From positions 62,001 to 126,000 of the forward strand of contig NZ_CCYH01000038.1 in NCBI RefSeq assembly GCF_000820765.1: 64,000 nt of DNA. Reading direction: 5' to 3'. The notes beneath the pieces were generated by a model. It had not been told where the DNA came from. It was given only the letters and a program-made list of their open reading frames with translations, and did no database searches. This DNA is from Candidatus Soleaferrea massiliensis AP7 (GTDB taxonomy: Bacteria > Bacillota > Clostridia > Oscillospirales > Ruminococcaceae). Below are positions 54,286 to 62,495 of the stretch, in pieces; the stretch's first letter is position 1, and each line of letters opens with the position of its first letter. A program made the translations under genes and the position numbers.

Positions 54286-55367
54286 GTTCTCTCACCTCGG
54301 CGGCCCTCCAGCAGGCCTTGGAAAACCTGCATGGACATCAGCTGCCGCATGACTTCCCGGGTGTTGGCATGCTCAAATTTCGGAACACCGCCAAGCCGCT
54401 TCATCTCCACATTCTCCAAAACCCTGCCGTTTTTATTGCTGAACTTGTTATACAACACATAGGCCCTGCCCATAATAGAGATATCCCGCTGTTCCTCCAG
54501 CGTCTGCATCGCGGCATAGGCCCGCTGAAGCTTCGCGTTGGAGATGTCTGTACCATCGCACACAAAGACGATCTTATCGGCGCTTTGCAGCGTGCCGAGC
54601 GTCTTTGCGTTGAGCCGGAAGTCGATATCCAGTACAATCAGGTCATATGACCCGGCCAGGCTGAGCTCCTGCAGGAGCCTGAGCAGATCCTCCTTTGTGA
54701 GTTCGGTTATATCGAGGGCATTCTTCGGGCTGCTGTAAAAGTATACGCCGCCGGCATCCTGCTTTACCGCGCCTTCGAGCTTCAAGGACAGGTTGGTTTT
54801 TCTGCTTTCCAGCGCGTACAGGACATCGCTGAAATCGAACTGTCCTTCCGCGGTAAAGAAGGTATCCGAACACCCGAACTGCTCCAGATTCAAATACAGG
54901 GTCTTGCGTCCCTGCCGGGACGCATAGCCCGCGAACGCGGCCGCAGCTGTAGAACTGCCGGCTCCGCCGCCGGCGGAAGCAAACGCAACCATCTCCGATG
55001 AGGAATCACTCAGGCTGAAATTGACAGAGGTACTGGTGTTCTCCGCATACAGGTTCAGTATCTCTTTATACAGCAGATCCGCCCGCTGAAATTTTGAGAT
55101 GGCTTTCTCACCCCTGATAAGCTTCACATCGGCGCTTTCTACAAAGTAAGCGAAGCTGCAGCGCGCGGGAATCCGTTTCCTGTCGATCTCAAACTCCTCG
55201 CCGGCCAAAAGCACATCGATTCTCGAGGTGTTCAGATGGTTTAAAACTGTCTCTTCATTGGTAAAGGAGCAGACCTCCAGTCTATCCGCAAATCTCGCCG
55301 TAAACGCTGCGGTGATCCTGTCGAGACAGCTGTTGTCCGTATCCAGTATCGCCAGCCTGATCTTCAT
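54282..55367 (-). CDS. tadZ: TadZ/CpaE-like pilus localisation protein
   Basis: 361 residues: an N-terminal receiver-like domain (KIRLAILDTDNSCLDRITAA) and a C-terminal MinD/ParA-like domain from about residue 125. At the P-loop it reads ASAGGGAGSSTAAAAFAGYA, where both lysines of the usual K-G-G-x-G-K-S/T are missing. The following LYLNLEQ and LIVLDIDFRL strands are kept. It should still bind at the pole or nucleate TadA, without normal ATP turnover. ATG 55,367 has GAGGGGG. First gene of the run; 126 nt separate its start from the left inverted repeat. Confidence 0.88.
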   Translation of the reverse strand: MKIRLAILDTDNSCLDRITAAFTARFADRLEVCSFTNEETVLNHLNTSRIDVLLAGEEFEIDRKRIPARCSFAYFVESADVKLIRGEKAISKFQRADLLYKEILNLYAENTSTSVNFSLSDSSSEMVAFASAGGGAGSSTAAAAFAGYASRQGRKTLYLNLEQFGCSDTFFTAEGQFDFSDVLYALESRKTNLSLKLEGAVKQDAGGVYFYSSPKNALDITELTKEDLLRLLQELSLAGSYDLIVLDIDFRLNAKTLGTLQSADKIVFVCDGTDISNAKLQRAYAAMQTLEEQRDISIMGRAYVLYNKFSNKNGRVLENVEMKRLGGVPKFEHANTREVMRQLMSMQVFQGLLEGRRGERT

Positions 55368-55493
55368 GTCAATCCCCCTCATGCAATTGAGCAAAAATAT
55401 GGATCGTTTTCTTGTCCATCATTATGGAAGAGCCTTTGTATGGGTTTCGAGAAAACTTCGACTCCTGCAATTATTTTTCCATTATTTTCATTT

Positions 55494-55518
55494 TCGTAGA
55501 ATAGATTCTTCTATGAAT
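55494..55518. repeat. left inverted repeat of the invertible segment
   Basis: A 25-bp sequence ending CTTCTATGAAT. Its reverse complement occurs at 56,910-56,934 with one mismatch. The core AGAAT-AG-ATTCT is a small palindrome, the usual shape of a tyrosine-recombinase crossover site. Confidence 0.85.
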
Positions 55519-55568
55519 TGAAATCTCTTTTCAAGCAATAGGGTGATTTTATCGAAATACAGACCACA

Positions 55569-56711
55569 TTATTGACCATGAATCGGATACATACGGTCGA
55601 GCTGTGCCCGTTTTAACTCAAGTGAAGAATGCACATAGGTGCTCAGTGTAATGTTTACACTCGAATGCCCCAGGATTTCACTCAGTGATTTGATATCCAT
55701 TCCGGTTTCGATGCATCTTGTTGCAAAGGTATGCCTGAGAGCGTGGAAATTGATACTGCGCAGACGGCATCCCTTCAGGTACCGTTTAAACTGATACTGA
55801 TAGGACCGCGGATCCATATACTCATAAGATTTTCCCGGGAGAACAAACCTGCCGCTGCGCTTTAAACTGAACGACTGCAAAAGCGGCATAAAAAAAGAAG
55901 GAATCGGTATAATACGGTTCGAGGATACGGTTTTCACATCTCCTAAAATAAGCTTTGTTTTGGTTTTCCCATTCTCAGCATACAGATTTGCAACCCGTTC
56001 CACAGAATGACGTATATGGATGGAACGATTTTCAAAATCAATATCCTGCCACATCAGACCGCAGACCTCTCCCAACCGCAGACCAGTGTACAGGGACAAC
56101 AGCACACCCAGCTTTTTTTCATTGCAGTCACAGAGCATATGCTGTTCCAAAATCAACTGTTCCGCCACTGTCATAATTTCAAGCTCCTTCACCCTCTTGG
56201 CCGGCCGCTGAATCTCACCGGAAAGAGGCCTGCAAAGATTTTCCTTCGCCGCATATTCCATTGCGGCCTGCATGATAAAAGAGAGCGTTTGAATATAGCT
56301 TGCCGACAGACCGCCTTTTCCGTCGAGCCGCCCCCCATCTTTTTTCATATTTAAAAACTGGTTGATTGCTGTCGCATCAAGCCTTTTCACTTGAACATTT
56401 CCGATCTCTGGCACAAGATGGTTTTTAATCAGATCAAGATACTTCGCATAGGTCTGATCCTTCAGCCTAATTCGGTTATTTTGAAGCCATAAGAAAAGCA
56501 CGGCCCTAAATGTTACATTCTGCTCCATTGCTGCTGGCATTCCCCTGCGCAGCTGCTCCTTGGCATTGTTGAGCTTTTCTTTGACTTCAAAATACGTTTT
56601 GCCATAAACCGATGCATATTTCGCTTTCCCATCCTCAGCGTAGCCTTTTATATATCGTCCTTCCCATCGGTTGTCCTTTCTTTTCCGAATGTTCTCTCCG
56701 CGTCTGGGCAT
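55569..56711 (-). CDS. tyrosine recombinase, probable DNA invertase of the flanking repeats
   Basis: 380 residues. The N-terminal AP2-like arm-binding domain (RRGENIRKRKDNRWEGRYIK) resembles Tn916/phage integrases. A SAM-like core-binding domain follows (about 60-165). The catalytic domain has Arg 212 (TGLRLGEVCGL), His 323 and Arg 326 (HALRHTFA), His 349 (ILGHSS) and the nucleophile Tyr 359 (STYVH). All residues are intact. ATG 56,711 has AGGAGG 8 nt upstream; the longer frame to 56,744 has no such site. No clear terminator separates it from tadZ in this orientation, so some read-through into the pilus genes is possible. Confidence 0.92.
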   Translation of the reverse strand: MPRRGENIRKRKDNRWEGRYIKGYAEDGKAKYASVYGKTYFEVKEKLNNAKEQLRRGMPAAMEQNVTFRAVLFLWLQNNRIRLKDQTYAKYLDLIKNHLVPEIGNVQVKRLDATAINQFLNMKKDGGRLDGKGGLSASYIQTLSFIMQAAMEYAAKENLCRPLSGEIQRPAKRVKELEIMTVAEQLILEQHMLCDCNEKKLGVLLSLYTGLRLGEVCGLMWQDIDFENRSIHIRHSVERVANLYAENGKTKTKLILGDVKTVSSNRIIPIPSFFMPLLQSFSLKRSGRFVLPGKSYEYMDPRSYQYQFKRYLKGCRLRSINFHALRHTFATRCIETGMDIKSLSEILGHSSVNITLSTYVHSSLELKRAQLDRMYPIHGQ

Positions 56712-56854
56712 ATTTCTACCTCCTAATTCAAAAATTTTACCCATTATTTGACCCGTAATAATTTAAACGGCAGGCTAAGTTTTTTGCGAACGATCCATAC
56801 ATAACATTATTATTAAATCAAATTCATAAATTTCATAAAATCCTGTAAAAAATA

Positions 56855-56884
56855 TTGACGTATTTAATGTTAATATGATACAAT
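56855..56884 (+). promoter_or_regulatory. outward-facing promoter inside the invertible segment
   Basis: -35 TTGACG, 18 bp, -10 TACAAT with an extended TGA before it. The start is predicted near 56,892, 18 nt before the right repeat. In the sequenced state it points to the hairpin at 56,937-56,971, away from tadZ. Confidence 0.65.
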
Positions 56885-56909
56885 ATAATAAATTGCAATG
56901 GATATGGGC

Positions 56910-56934
56910 ATTCATAGAAGAATCTATTCTGCGA
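56910..56934. repeat. right inverted repeat of the invertible segment
   Basis: Starts ATTCATAGAAGAATC and matches the reverse complement of 55,494-55,518 at 24 of 25 positions. Confidence 0.85.
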
Positions 56935-56936
56935 AT

Positions 56937-56971
56937 AAAGCCAGCTCTTCTCAACAAGAATAGCTGGCTTT
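56937..56971 (+). terminator. terminator-like hairpin just outside the right repeat
   Basis: Perfect arms AAAGCCAGCT and AGCTGGCTTT with a 15-nt loop; the downstream T content is modest (TTTGTCTATTG). It would stop transcripts from the invertible promoter in its present orientation before fabH. From here to 57,343 (AT-rich) I see no credible gene. Confidence 0.5.
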
Positions 56972-57343
56972 GTCTATTGTCACGAAAATACTGTATCGTT
57001 ACTACAATTATCAAAAGATCAATAAGAATTTCCATAATCCATCAATATTACAAATGATATGATTGAAATTTTTACAGATATATCTACATTATAAACCATA
57101 ATATGGGTATATGCATTTCATAAAACCATATCTATTTTTCATATGATCTCTGAAATTTTATACTCTGCATGATATACAAATGCTCTAAATGAAAACATGG
57201 ACTTACAGAATGTATATAAGCTCTAAACGATGACTGCACGGTGTTGCAATCCAATATCCAACATTCCAAAATATCCTTTACACCGACAGCGGATACTTCA
57301 TCGAAACTTGAATGGTCTATCAGACAAAAATCCGCAGGAAATA

Positions 57344-57373
57344 TTCGACTCAGATCCTCTCGTATGGTATAAT
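57344..57373 (+). promoter_or_regulatory. promoter of fabH
   Basis: -35 TTCGAC, 18 bp, extended -10 TGGTATAAT, about 90 nt before the start codon. Confidence 0.55.
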
Positions 57374-57464
57374 AAGAAGAAAAATGTGCCACATTACTGA
57401 CAGAATAAAAACAAAAGGCTTTCGCTTTTTACAGCGGAACATTACAATAGAAAGGATCTGTAAT

Positions 57465-58436
57465 ATGGGTATCAGTATACTGTCAACCGGCTGCTTCCTG
57501 CCGGAAAAGATCGTCACCAACGACGACCTCGCAACCTTTTTGGACACCAGCGATGAATGGATCACCACACGCACCGGCATCAAAACGAGGCATATCGCGG
57601 TTGGCGAAACCACCTCGACCATGGGTGCGAAGGCCGCGGCGCAGGCGCTTGAACGAAGCGGGCTCTCCCCCGATGAAATCGATCTGGTGATCTGCGCGAC
57701 CGTTTCGCCGGATGTCTGCTGTCCGATGGTCTCGGCCAACATCAAAAAGGCGCTTCAGATAGAATCGGCGGCCACCTTTGACATCAACGTCAACTGCTCC
57801 AGCTTTATCTATGCCATCGCAATCGCTTCGAGCATGATGCAGACTTGCGGCTACCGCAACGCGCTGATTGTCGGCTCGGATACCAACAGCCAGATCATCG
57901 ACTGGTCCGACCGGTCCACCTGTGTGCTGTTCGGCGACGGCGCGGGCGCGGCCATTCTGACAAAGGATGACCGCCGCGGCATATTGTCCTCCCATCTCGA
58001 CTGCATCATTGATCAGGACAACATGCTGTACTGCGCCAATAAAATCGATCCGACGCCCTTCTCCGATCACGCGGTCCAAGGCGCGGACACCAAGGTCTCG
58101 ATGCACGGCAGCGGCGTCATGCGCTTCGCCATCCACGCATTTCACGATGCGGTTGAAATCGTCACACAGAAGGCCGGTGTCAAGCTCGAGGATATCCAGC
58201 TGATCTTTCCGCATCAGGCCAACATCCGGATCCTGTATTCAGCCGCCAAAAAGATGGGGATCGATATGGATAAATTTTATGTGGATATTGACAAGGTTGC
58301 CAACACCTCCTGTGCCTCCATTCCGATTGCGTTGGATCTGGCGGCCACAGAAGGTAAACTGAAGCGCGGCGACCTGATCATGCTGATCGCTTTTGGCGGC
58401 GGGCTTTCCTCCGGCGCTATGCTGCTGGAATGGTAA
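57465..58436 (+). CDS. fabH: beta-ketoacyl-ACP synthase III
   Basis: FabH condenses acyl-CoA with malonyl-ACP to begin fatty-acid synthesis. The 323 residues are full length, with catalytic Cys 111 (INVNCSSF), His 250 (FPHQANIRI) and Asn 280 (VANTSCAS). The start MGISILSTGCFLPEKIVTND is the conserved N-terminus and ATG 57,465 has AAAGGA; the frame upstream is non-conserved. No other fab genes except fabV follow, so it may be an accessory starter enzyme. Confidence 0.96.
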   Translation: MGISILSTGCFLPEKIVTNDDLATFLDTSDEWITTRTGIKTRHIAVGETTSTMGAKAAAQALERSGLSPDEIDLVICATVSPDVCCPMVSANIKKALQIESAATFDINVNCSSFIYAIAIASSMMQTCGYRNALIVGSDTNSQIIDWSDRSTCVLFGDGAGAAILTKDDRRGILSSHLDCIIDQDNMLYCANKIDPTPFSDHAVQGADTKVSMHGSGVMRFAIHAFHDAVEIVTQKAGVKLEDIQLIFPHQANIRILYSAAKKMGIDMDKFYVDIDKVANTSCASIPIALDLAATEGKLKRGDLIMLIAFGGGLSSGAMLLEW

Positions 58437-58670
58437 TTGGGGACCGGTGATATTTCATCGCGGGAAGACAAGCAGTACCCACATTCTGCTTCTTGGGTTT
58501 CTCTCAGGAAGGGTATTTGCATCGCTGCTAAAAGGCCGTTATCATGATCCGCGCATATGGATTGATACAGGAGATCGTCTGTGAGGCCGTCGCCCTGCTC
58601 CGCAGGGATTCGCGGCCATAGAAATATGGGGGCATCCACCCGCATTTGCCGCAATTTGACCGGGAACGAT

Positions 58671-58699
58671 TTGACAATCCGGGAAAATTGCTATACAAT
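58671..58699 (+). promoter_or_regulatory. promoter upstream of fabV
   Basis: Consensus -35 TTGACA, 17 bp, -10 TACAAT, start near 58,706. A terminator hairpin follows 20 nt later. The preceding 58,437-58,670 hold no gene. Confidence 0.7.
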
Positions 58700-58724
58700 A
58701 GGTTCTGGTTCATTGAAAAACAAA

Positions 58725-58757
58725 AGCGCCCATAGAAATCACTATGGGTGCCTTTTT
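58725..58757 (+). terminator. terminator between fabH/fabV promoter and fabV
   Basis: Arms GCGCCCATA and TATGGGTGC (one mismatch), 8-nt loop, then TTTTTG. It lies downstream of the promoter at 58,671-58,699, so it would end both fabH transcripts and short transcripts from that promoter, acting as an attenuator before fabV. Confidence 0.65.
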
Positions 58758-58843
58758 GATAGATTCCGTTTACGCTGCGGGATCAGGATACAGGAAAGCG
58801 GCGTTCTTTGAATGCGCCGGAACAACAGAAAGGAAGAAATAAC

Positions 58844-60028
58844 ATGATAGTGGAACCGAAAGTGCGCGGCTTCATCTGTACGACCGCACATTGGGCAGGA
58901 TGCAAAGAGAATGTCAGGAGACAGATTGAGACTGTCAAGAACGGACCCAGGATCGACGGCCCTAAAAAGGTGCTGGTCATCGGCGCTTCGACCGGATACG
59001 GGCTTGCCTCCCGTATCTCGTCCACCTTCGGATGCGGCGCCGCAACCATCGGGGTGATCTTCGATAAGCCGGCATCGGGCAATCGCACCGCTTCCGCCGG
59101 CTGGTACAATACCGCGGCCTTTGAAGAATTCGCGGCGGCCGACGGCTGCTATGCAAAGACGGTCAACGGAGATGCGTTCTCCGACCCGGTCAAACGGCAG
59201 ACCATCGAGCTGATCAAGCAGGATCTCGGCAAGGTGGATATGGTGGTGTACAGCCTTGCTTCCCCGCGCCGGACCACGGCGGACGGCAGGACCTATACCT
59301 CCGTTCTCAAGACGACCGGAGAACCCTACGCCAACAAAACCATCGACCTTAAAAGCAAAAAGGTTTCCGAGATCACCATTGAACCCGCTTCCGAAGAGGA
59401 AATCCAGAACACCGTCAAGGTCATGGGCGGCGAGGACTGGTTTGACTGGATGCAGGCGCTGCGCGATGCGGATGTGCTCGAACAGGATGCCGTCACTATC
59501 GCCTATTCCTACATCGGCCCTTCCCTGACGCATCCGATTTACCGCGACGGTTCGATCGGCATGGCAAAACGGCATCTGCACGAGACCGCGGGCAAAATCA
59601 CAAAGGAATTTGCCGACCTCGGCGTCAAAGGCTATATCTCGGTCAACAAGGCGCTGGTCACCCAGTCCAGCGCGGCCATCCCGGTTGTGCCGCTGTATAT
59701 CTCGATCCTCTACCGCATCATGAAGGATCTGGGAAGCCACGAGGGCTGTATCGAGCAGATTCACCGGCTGTACGCAGAAAAGCTGTTCGGTTCCCATCCG
59801 GTTTTGGATGAGGACGGGCTCATCCGCATGGACGATTGGGAGATGCGGCCTGAGGTGCAGGAAAAGGTCACAGAGGTCTGGAACCGCATCGACGACGGCA
59901 GCCTAGAAAGCCTCGCAGATCTGGAGGGCTACTGGGAAGACTTCTACCAGATGTTCGGATTCCAGATTCCAGGTATCGATTATCAGCAGGATATCGATAT
60001 CGACGCCCCAATTCCAAGCCTGCAATAA
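58844..60028 (+). CDS. fabV: trans-2-enoyl-CoA/ACP reductase FabV (Ter)
   Basis: NADH-dependent reduction of 2-enoyl thioesters, the last step of fatty-acid elongation or of butyryl-CoA formation. 394 residues, typical length. The FabV signatures are present: cofactor loop VLVIGASTGYGLASR and the active-site Y-x8-K (Tyr 233, Lys 242) in PIYRDGSIGMAKRHLHE. The start MIVEPKVRGFICTTAHWAGC is conserved and has AAAGGA upstream, so ATG 58,844 is used rather than 58,808. Whether it serves FAS or butyrate cannot be decided here. Confidence 0.96.
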   Translation: MIVEPKVRGFICTTAHWAGCKENVRRQIETVKNGPRIDGPKKVLVIGASTGYGLASRISSTFGCGAATIGVIFDKPASGNRTASAGWYNTAAFEEFAAADGCYAKTVNGDAFSDPVKRQTIELIKQDLGKVDMVVYSLASPRRTTADGRTYTSVLKTTGEPYANKTIDLKSKKVSEITIEPASEEEIQNTVKVMGGEDWFDWMQALRDADVLEQDAVTIAYSYIGPSLTHPIYRDGSIGMAKRHLHETAGKITKEFADLGVKGYISVNKALVTQSSAAIPVVPLYISILYRIMKDLGSHEGCIEQIHRLYAEKLFGSHPVLDEDGLIRMDDWEMRPEVQEKVTEVWNRIDDGSLESLADLEGYWEDFYQMFGFQIPGIDYQQDIDIDAPIPSLQ

Positions 60029-60063
60029 GCAACGATACGAATCCATGCGCGTTTTCTCACCAA

Positions 60064-60120
60064 CATAATATAAAGGTAAGGGCATCCGCAGTTTGCGGAT
60101 GCCCTTACCTTTATATTATG
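60064..60120 (+). terminator. very long perfect hairpin after fabV
   Basis: Perfect arms of 27 bp (60,064-60,090 and 60,094-60,120; core GGTAAGGGCATCCGCA) with a 3-nt loop. It is 36 nt past the fabV stop. Unusually long for a terminator. The remaining 240 nt to proB contain TATAAT at 60,320-60,325 with no clear -35 partner, and nothing else recognised. Confidence 0.7.
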
Positions 60121-60364
60121 GGACTGGTTCATCGGGCATGAAGAAGCTTTACCGCACCGGGCGCTGTCCGTACGGTATGCTTCCCGGTGCTGCCGGCACC
60201 CTCGCCGGATGTCTGCAGCCTGAATTTGCAGATGATGACCTGTCCGCATCATTCAGCATAAAAACATCTTTTTCACATAAATTTAAGGCGATCCGGTATT
60301 CCCGGTTGACAATCTGTGATATAATGGTCAATGTATAAATTTATAAACTAGGGAAGTGTTTGAT

Positions 60365-61174
60365 TTGTCTTGTTTCAGTGAGGCAAAGCGTATCGTCATC
60401 AAGGTCGGCACCTCCGCGCTGACCCATGAATCCGGCCTGTTCAACATCCGCCGCATCGAAAAGCTTGTCAAAGTACTCGCGGACCTGAAAAATTCCGGCC
60501 GGGAGGTCATCCTCGTCTCCTCCGGCGCAATCGGCGTCGGCGTCGGCCGGCTCGGCCTCAAGGAGAAGCCGCAGGATATCCCGTCCAAACAGGCCTGCGC
60601 CGCGGTTGGACAGTGCGAGCTGATGTACCTGTACGACAAGATGTTCAGCGAATACAACCACACCGTCGCACAGCTGCTGCTCACCAAGGATATCGTCGCG
60701 GATGAGAACAAAAAGCGCCGCGTCATCAACACGATGGAAAGCCTGCTGGGCTACAACGCCATCCCGGTCGTCAATGAGAACGACACCGTTTCGATCGCGG
60801 AGCTCAAGTTCGGCGATAACGACACGCTGTCCGCACTGGTCGCGGTGCTTTGCAAGGCCGATGTCCTGGTCATCCTGAGCGACATCGACGGGCTGTATGA
60901 CGGGGACCCGCGCAAGGACCCGGACGCCACGCTGATCGAGACGGTTCCGGTCATCGATGAGAATATCGCGAAGCTGGCCGGCGGCGTCGGAAGCACCCGC
61001 GGCACCGGCGGCATGATCACCAAGGTGCAGGCGGCGAAGTACGCAACCAAGCATCACATCGATGTGGCGATCATCAATGGGCTCAAGCCATACAACCTGT
61101 ATAAGCTGTTTGACGGCGAGAAGCTCGGCACACACTTTCCGGCAAATCCGGTCAAGGTGAAACCAAAAAAATAA
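60365..61174 (+). CDS. proB: glutamate 5-kinase
   Basis: The first step of proline synthesis, phosphorylating glutamate. About 269 residues: amino-acid-kinase fold with RIVIKVGTSALTHESGLFNI, VSSGAIGVGVGRLGL, PVVNENDTVSIAELKFGDND, VILSDIDGLYDGDPRKDP and the signature GTGGMITKVQAAKYAT. There is no C-terminal PUA domain, the short form. I use TTG at 60,365 since GGGAAG is 8 nt upstream; the GTG at 60,356 touches that site. It forms an operon with proA. Confidence 0.95.
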   Translation: MSCFSEAKRIVIKVGTSALTHESGLFNIRRIEKLVKVLADLKNSGREVILVSSGAIGVGVGRLGLKEKPQDIPSKQACAAVGQCELMYLYDKMFSEYNHTVAQLLLTKDIVADENKKRRVINTMESLLGYNAIPVVNENDTVSIAELKFGDNDTLSALVAVLCKADVLVILSDIDGLYDGDPRKDPDATLIETVPVIDENIAKLAGGVGSTRGTGGMITKVQAAKYATKHHIDVAIINGLKPYNLYKLFDGEKLGTHFPANPVKVKPKK

Positions 61175-61228
61175 GAAAAATACTGCACACACGATAGAAC
61201 CGACAAAACGGACAGGAGGGATTTTTAC

Positions 61229-62482
61229 ATGGGAAATTACATCGACGAACTTGGAAAACGCATTAAAAAAGCATCTAAAACGATTTCGGTGCTGCCTACC
61301 ACACAAAAGAATGCAGCTCTGCTTGCCATCGCCGACGCGCTGACTGAGAATCAGGCGCGCATTCTGGAGGCCAACGCGCTGGATATTGCCCGCGCGCAGG
61401 AGCATTCCCTGAGCAGCGCCATGATTGAACGGCTGACACTCAATGAAAACCGCATCCAGGGCATTTCGGATGCGGTCAAAAAGCTGGTGGATCTCGACGA
61501 TCCGGTCGGCATCATCGACGAGGGCTTCACCCGCCCGAACGGGCTGCAGCTTATGAAGACCCGCGTTCCGCTCGGCGTGGTCGGCGTGATCTATGAGTCG
61601 CGTCCGAATGTCACGGTCGACACGGCGACGCTCTGCTTAAAATCCGGCAACTGCGTGCTGCTGCGCGGCGGCAAGGAGGCCTTTCAGTCCAACAAAATCC
61701 TTACTGACATCATGCGCGGCGCGCTGAAAGCACAGCGGCTTCCTGAAGACGCCATCCTGCTTGTCGAGGACACCTCCCGCGAGATTGCCGCCCAGATGAT
61801 GAAGGCAAACGACTATCTGGACGTGTTGATTCCGCGCGGCGGCGCTGGACTGATAGGCAGCGTTGTGCAGAACGCGACGGTCCCGGTCATCCAGACAGGC
61901 GCCGGCAACTGCCATGTCTATATCGACGAGTATGCCGATCTTGATATGGCGGTCAACATCGTGGAAAACGCCAAGACCCACCGCGTATCGGTCTGCAACG
62001 CCATTGAAGGCATCCTGGTTCATCAGAAGATCGCCGACGCGGTGCTGCCGATGATCAAGGAAAGGCTGGAGCGCTACCCGGTCGAGCTGATCGGCTGCGA
62101 AAGAACCCGCGCGATCCTCGGCGGCGATATCAAGGCCGCGACCGATGCGGATTACGCAACCGAATATCTGGATTATAAACTGTCTGTCAAGGTGGTCGAC
62201 AGCATCGAAGAGGCCATGGAGCACATCGACCGGTACAGCACGAAGCACAGCGAATGCATTGTGACCGAAAGCTACAGCCGTATGCAGACCTTTACGAAGT
62301 CGGTCGACGCGGCCGTTGTGTATGTCAACGCATCCACGCGGTTTACCGATGGCGGAGAGTTCGGCTACGGCGCGGAGATCGGCATCTCCACACAGAAGCT
62401 GCACGCGCGCGGCCCAATGGGGCTGCATGAGCTCACCACCATCAAATACATCGCATATGGAAACGGTCAGATCAGAGAATAG
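61229..62482 (+). CDS. proA: gamma-glutamyl phosphate reductase
   Basis: The second step of proline synthesis. NADPH-dependent reduction of gamma-glutamyl phosphate to the semialdehyde. 417 residues with catalytic Cys 256 in HRVSVCNAIEGILVH, the substrate/NADP region VIYESRPNVTVDTATLCLKS, GNCVLLRGGKEA and the end STRFTDGGEFGYGAEIGIST. AGGAGG precedes the ATG. 54 nt after proB. Confidence 0.97.
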   Translation: MGNYIDELGKRIKKASKTISVLPTTQKNAALLAIADALTENQARILEANALDIARAQEHSLSSAMIERLTLNENRIQGISDAVKKLVDLDDPVGIIDEGFTRPNGLQLMKTRVPLGVVGVIYESRPNVTVDTATLCLKSGNCVLLRGGKEAFQSNKILTDIMRGALKAQRLPEDAILLVEDTSREIAAQMMKANDYLDVLIPRGGAGLIGSVVQNATVPVIQTGAGNCHVYIDEYADLDMAVNIVENAKTHRVSVCNAIEGILVHQKIADAVLPMIKERLERYPVELIGCERTRAILGGDIKAATDADYATEYLDYKLSVKVVDSIEEAMEHIDRYSTKHSECIVTESYSRMQTFTKSVDAAVVYVNASTRFTDGGEFGYGAEIGISTQKLHARGPMGLHELTTIKYIAYGNGQIRE

Positions 62483-62495
62483 GAGTATTTTTTCT

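Larger units (their letters stand above)
55494..56934. other. putative phase-variable invertible segment (DNA switch)
   Basis: 1,441 bp bounded by inverted repeats and containing the tyrosine recombinase gene (minus strand, 55,569-56,711) and a good plus-strand promoter (56,855-56,884). Repeats in inverted and not direct orientation predict inversion, not excision. On inversion the promoter would face tadZ, 126 nt beyond the repeat. There are no other genes inside, no excisionase and no mobile-element cargo. Orientation states are inferred from sequence only. Confidence 0.75.

Noticed and set aside
55494..56934. Interpretation as an integrated element with attL/attR
   Set aside because: The terminal repeats are inverted, not direct, and there is no excisionase, cargo or target-site duplication.
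56775..57035. Minus-strand frame spanning the right inverted repeat
   Set aside because: It crosses the recombination site and the hairpin, so it would be broken by inversion; no ribosome site.
57132..57392. Minus-strand frame of 86 codons before fabH
   Set aside because: GTG start without ribosome site, AT-rich surroundings, overlaps the fabH promoter, no recognisable family.
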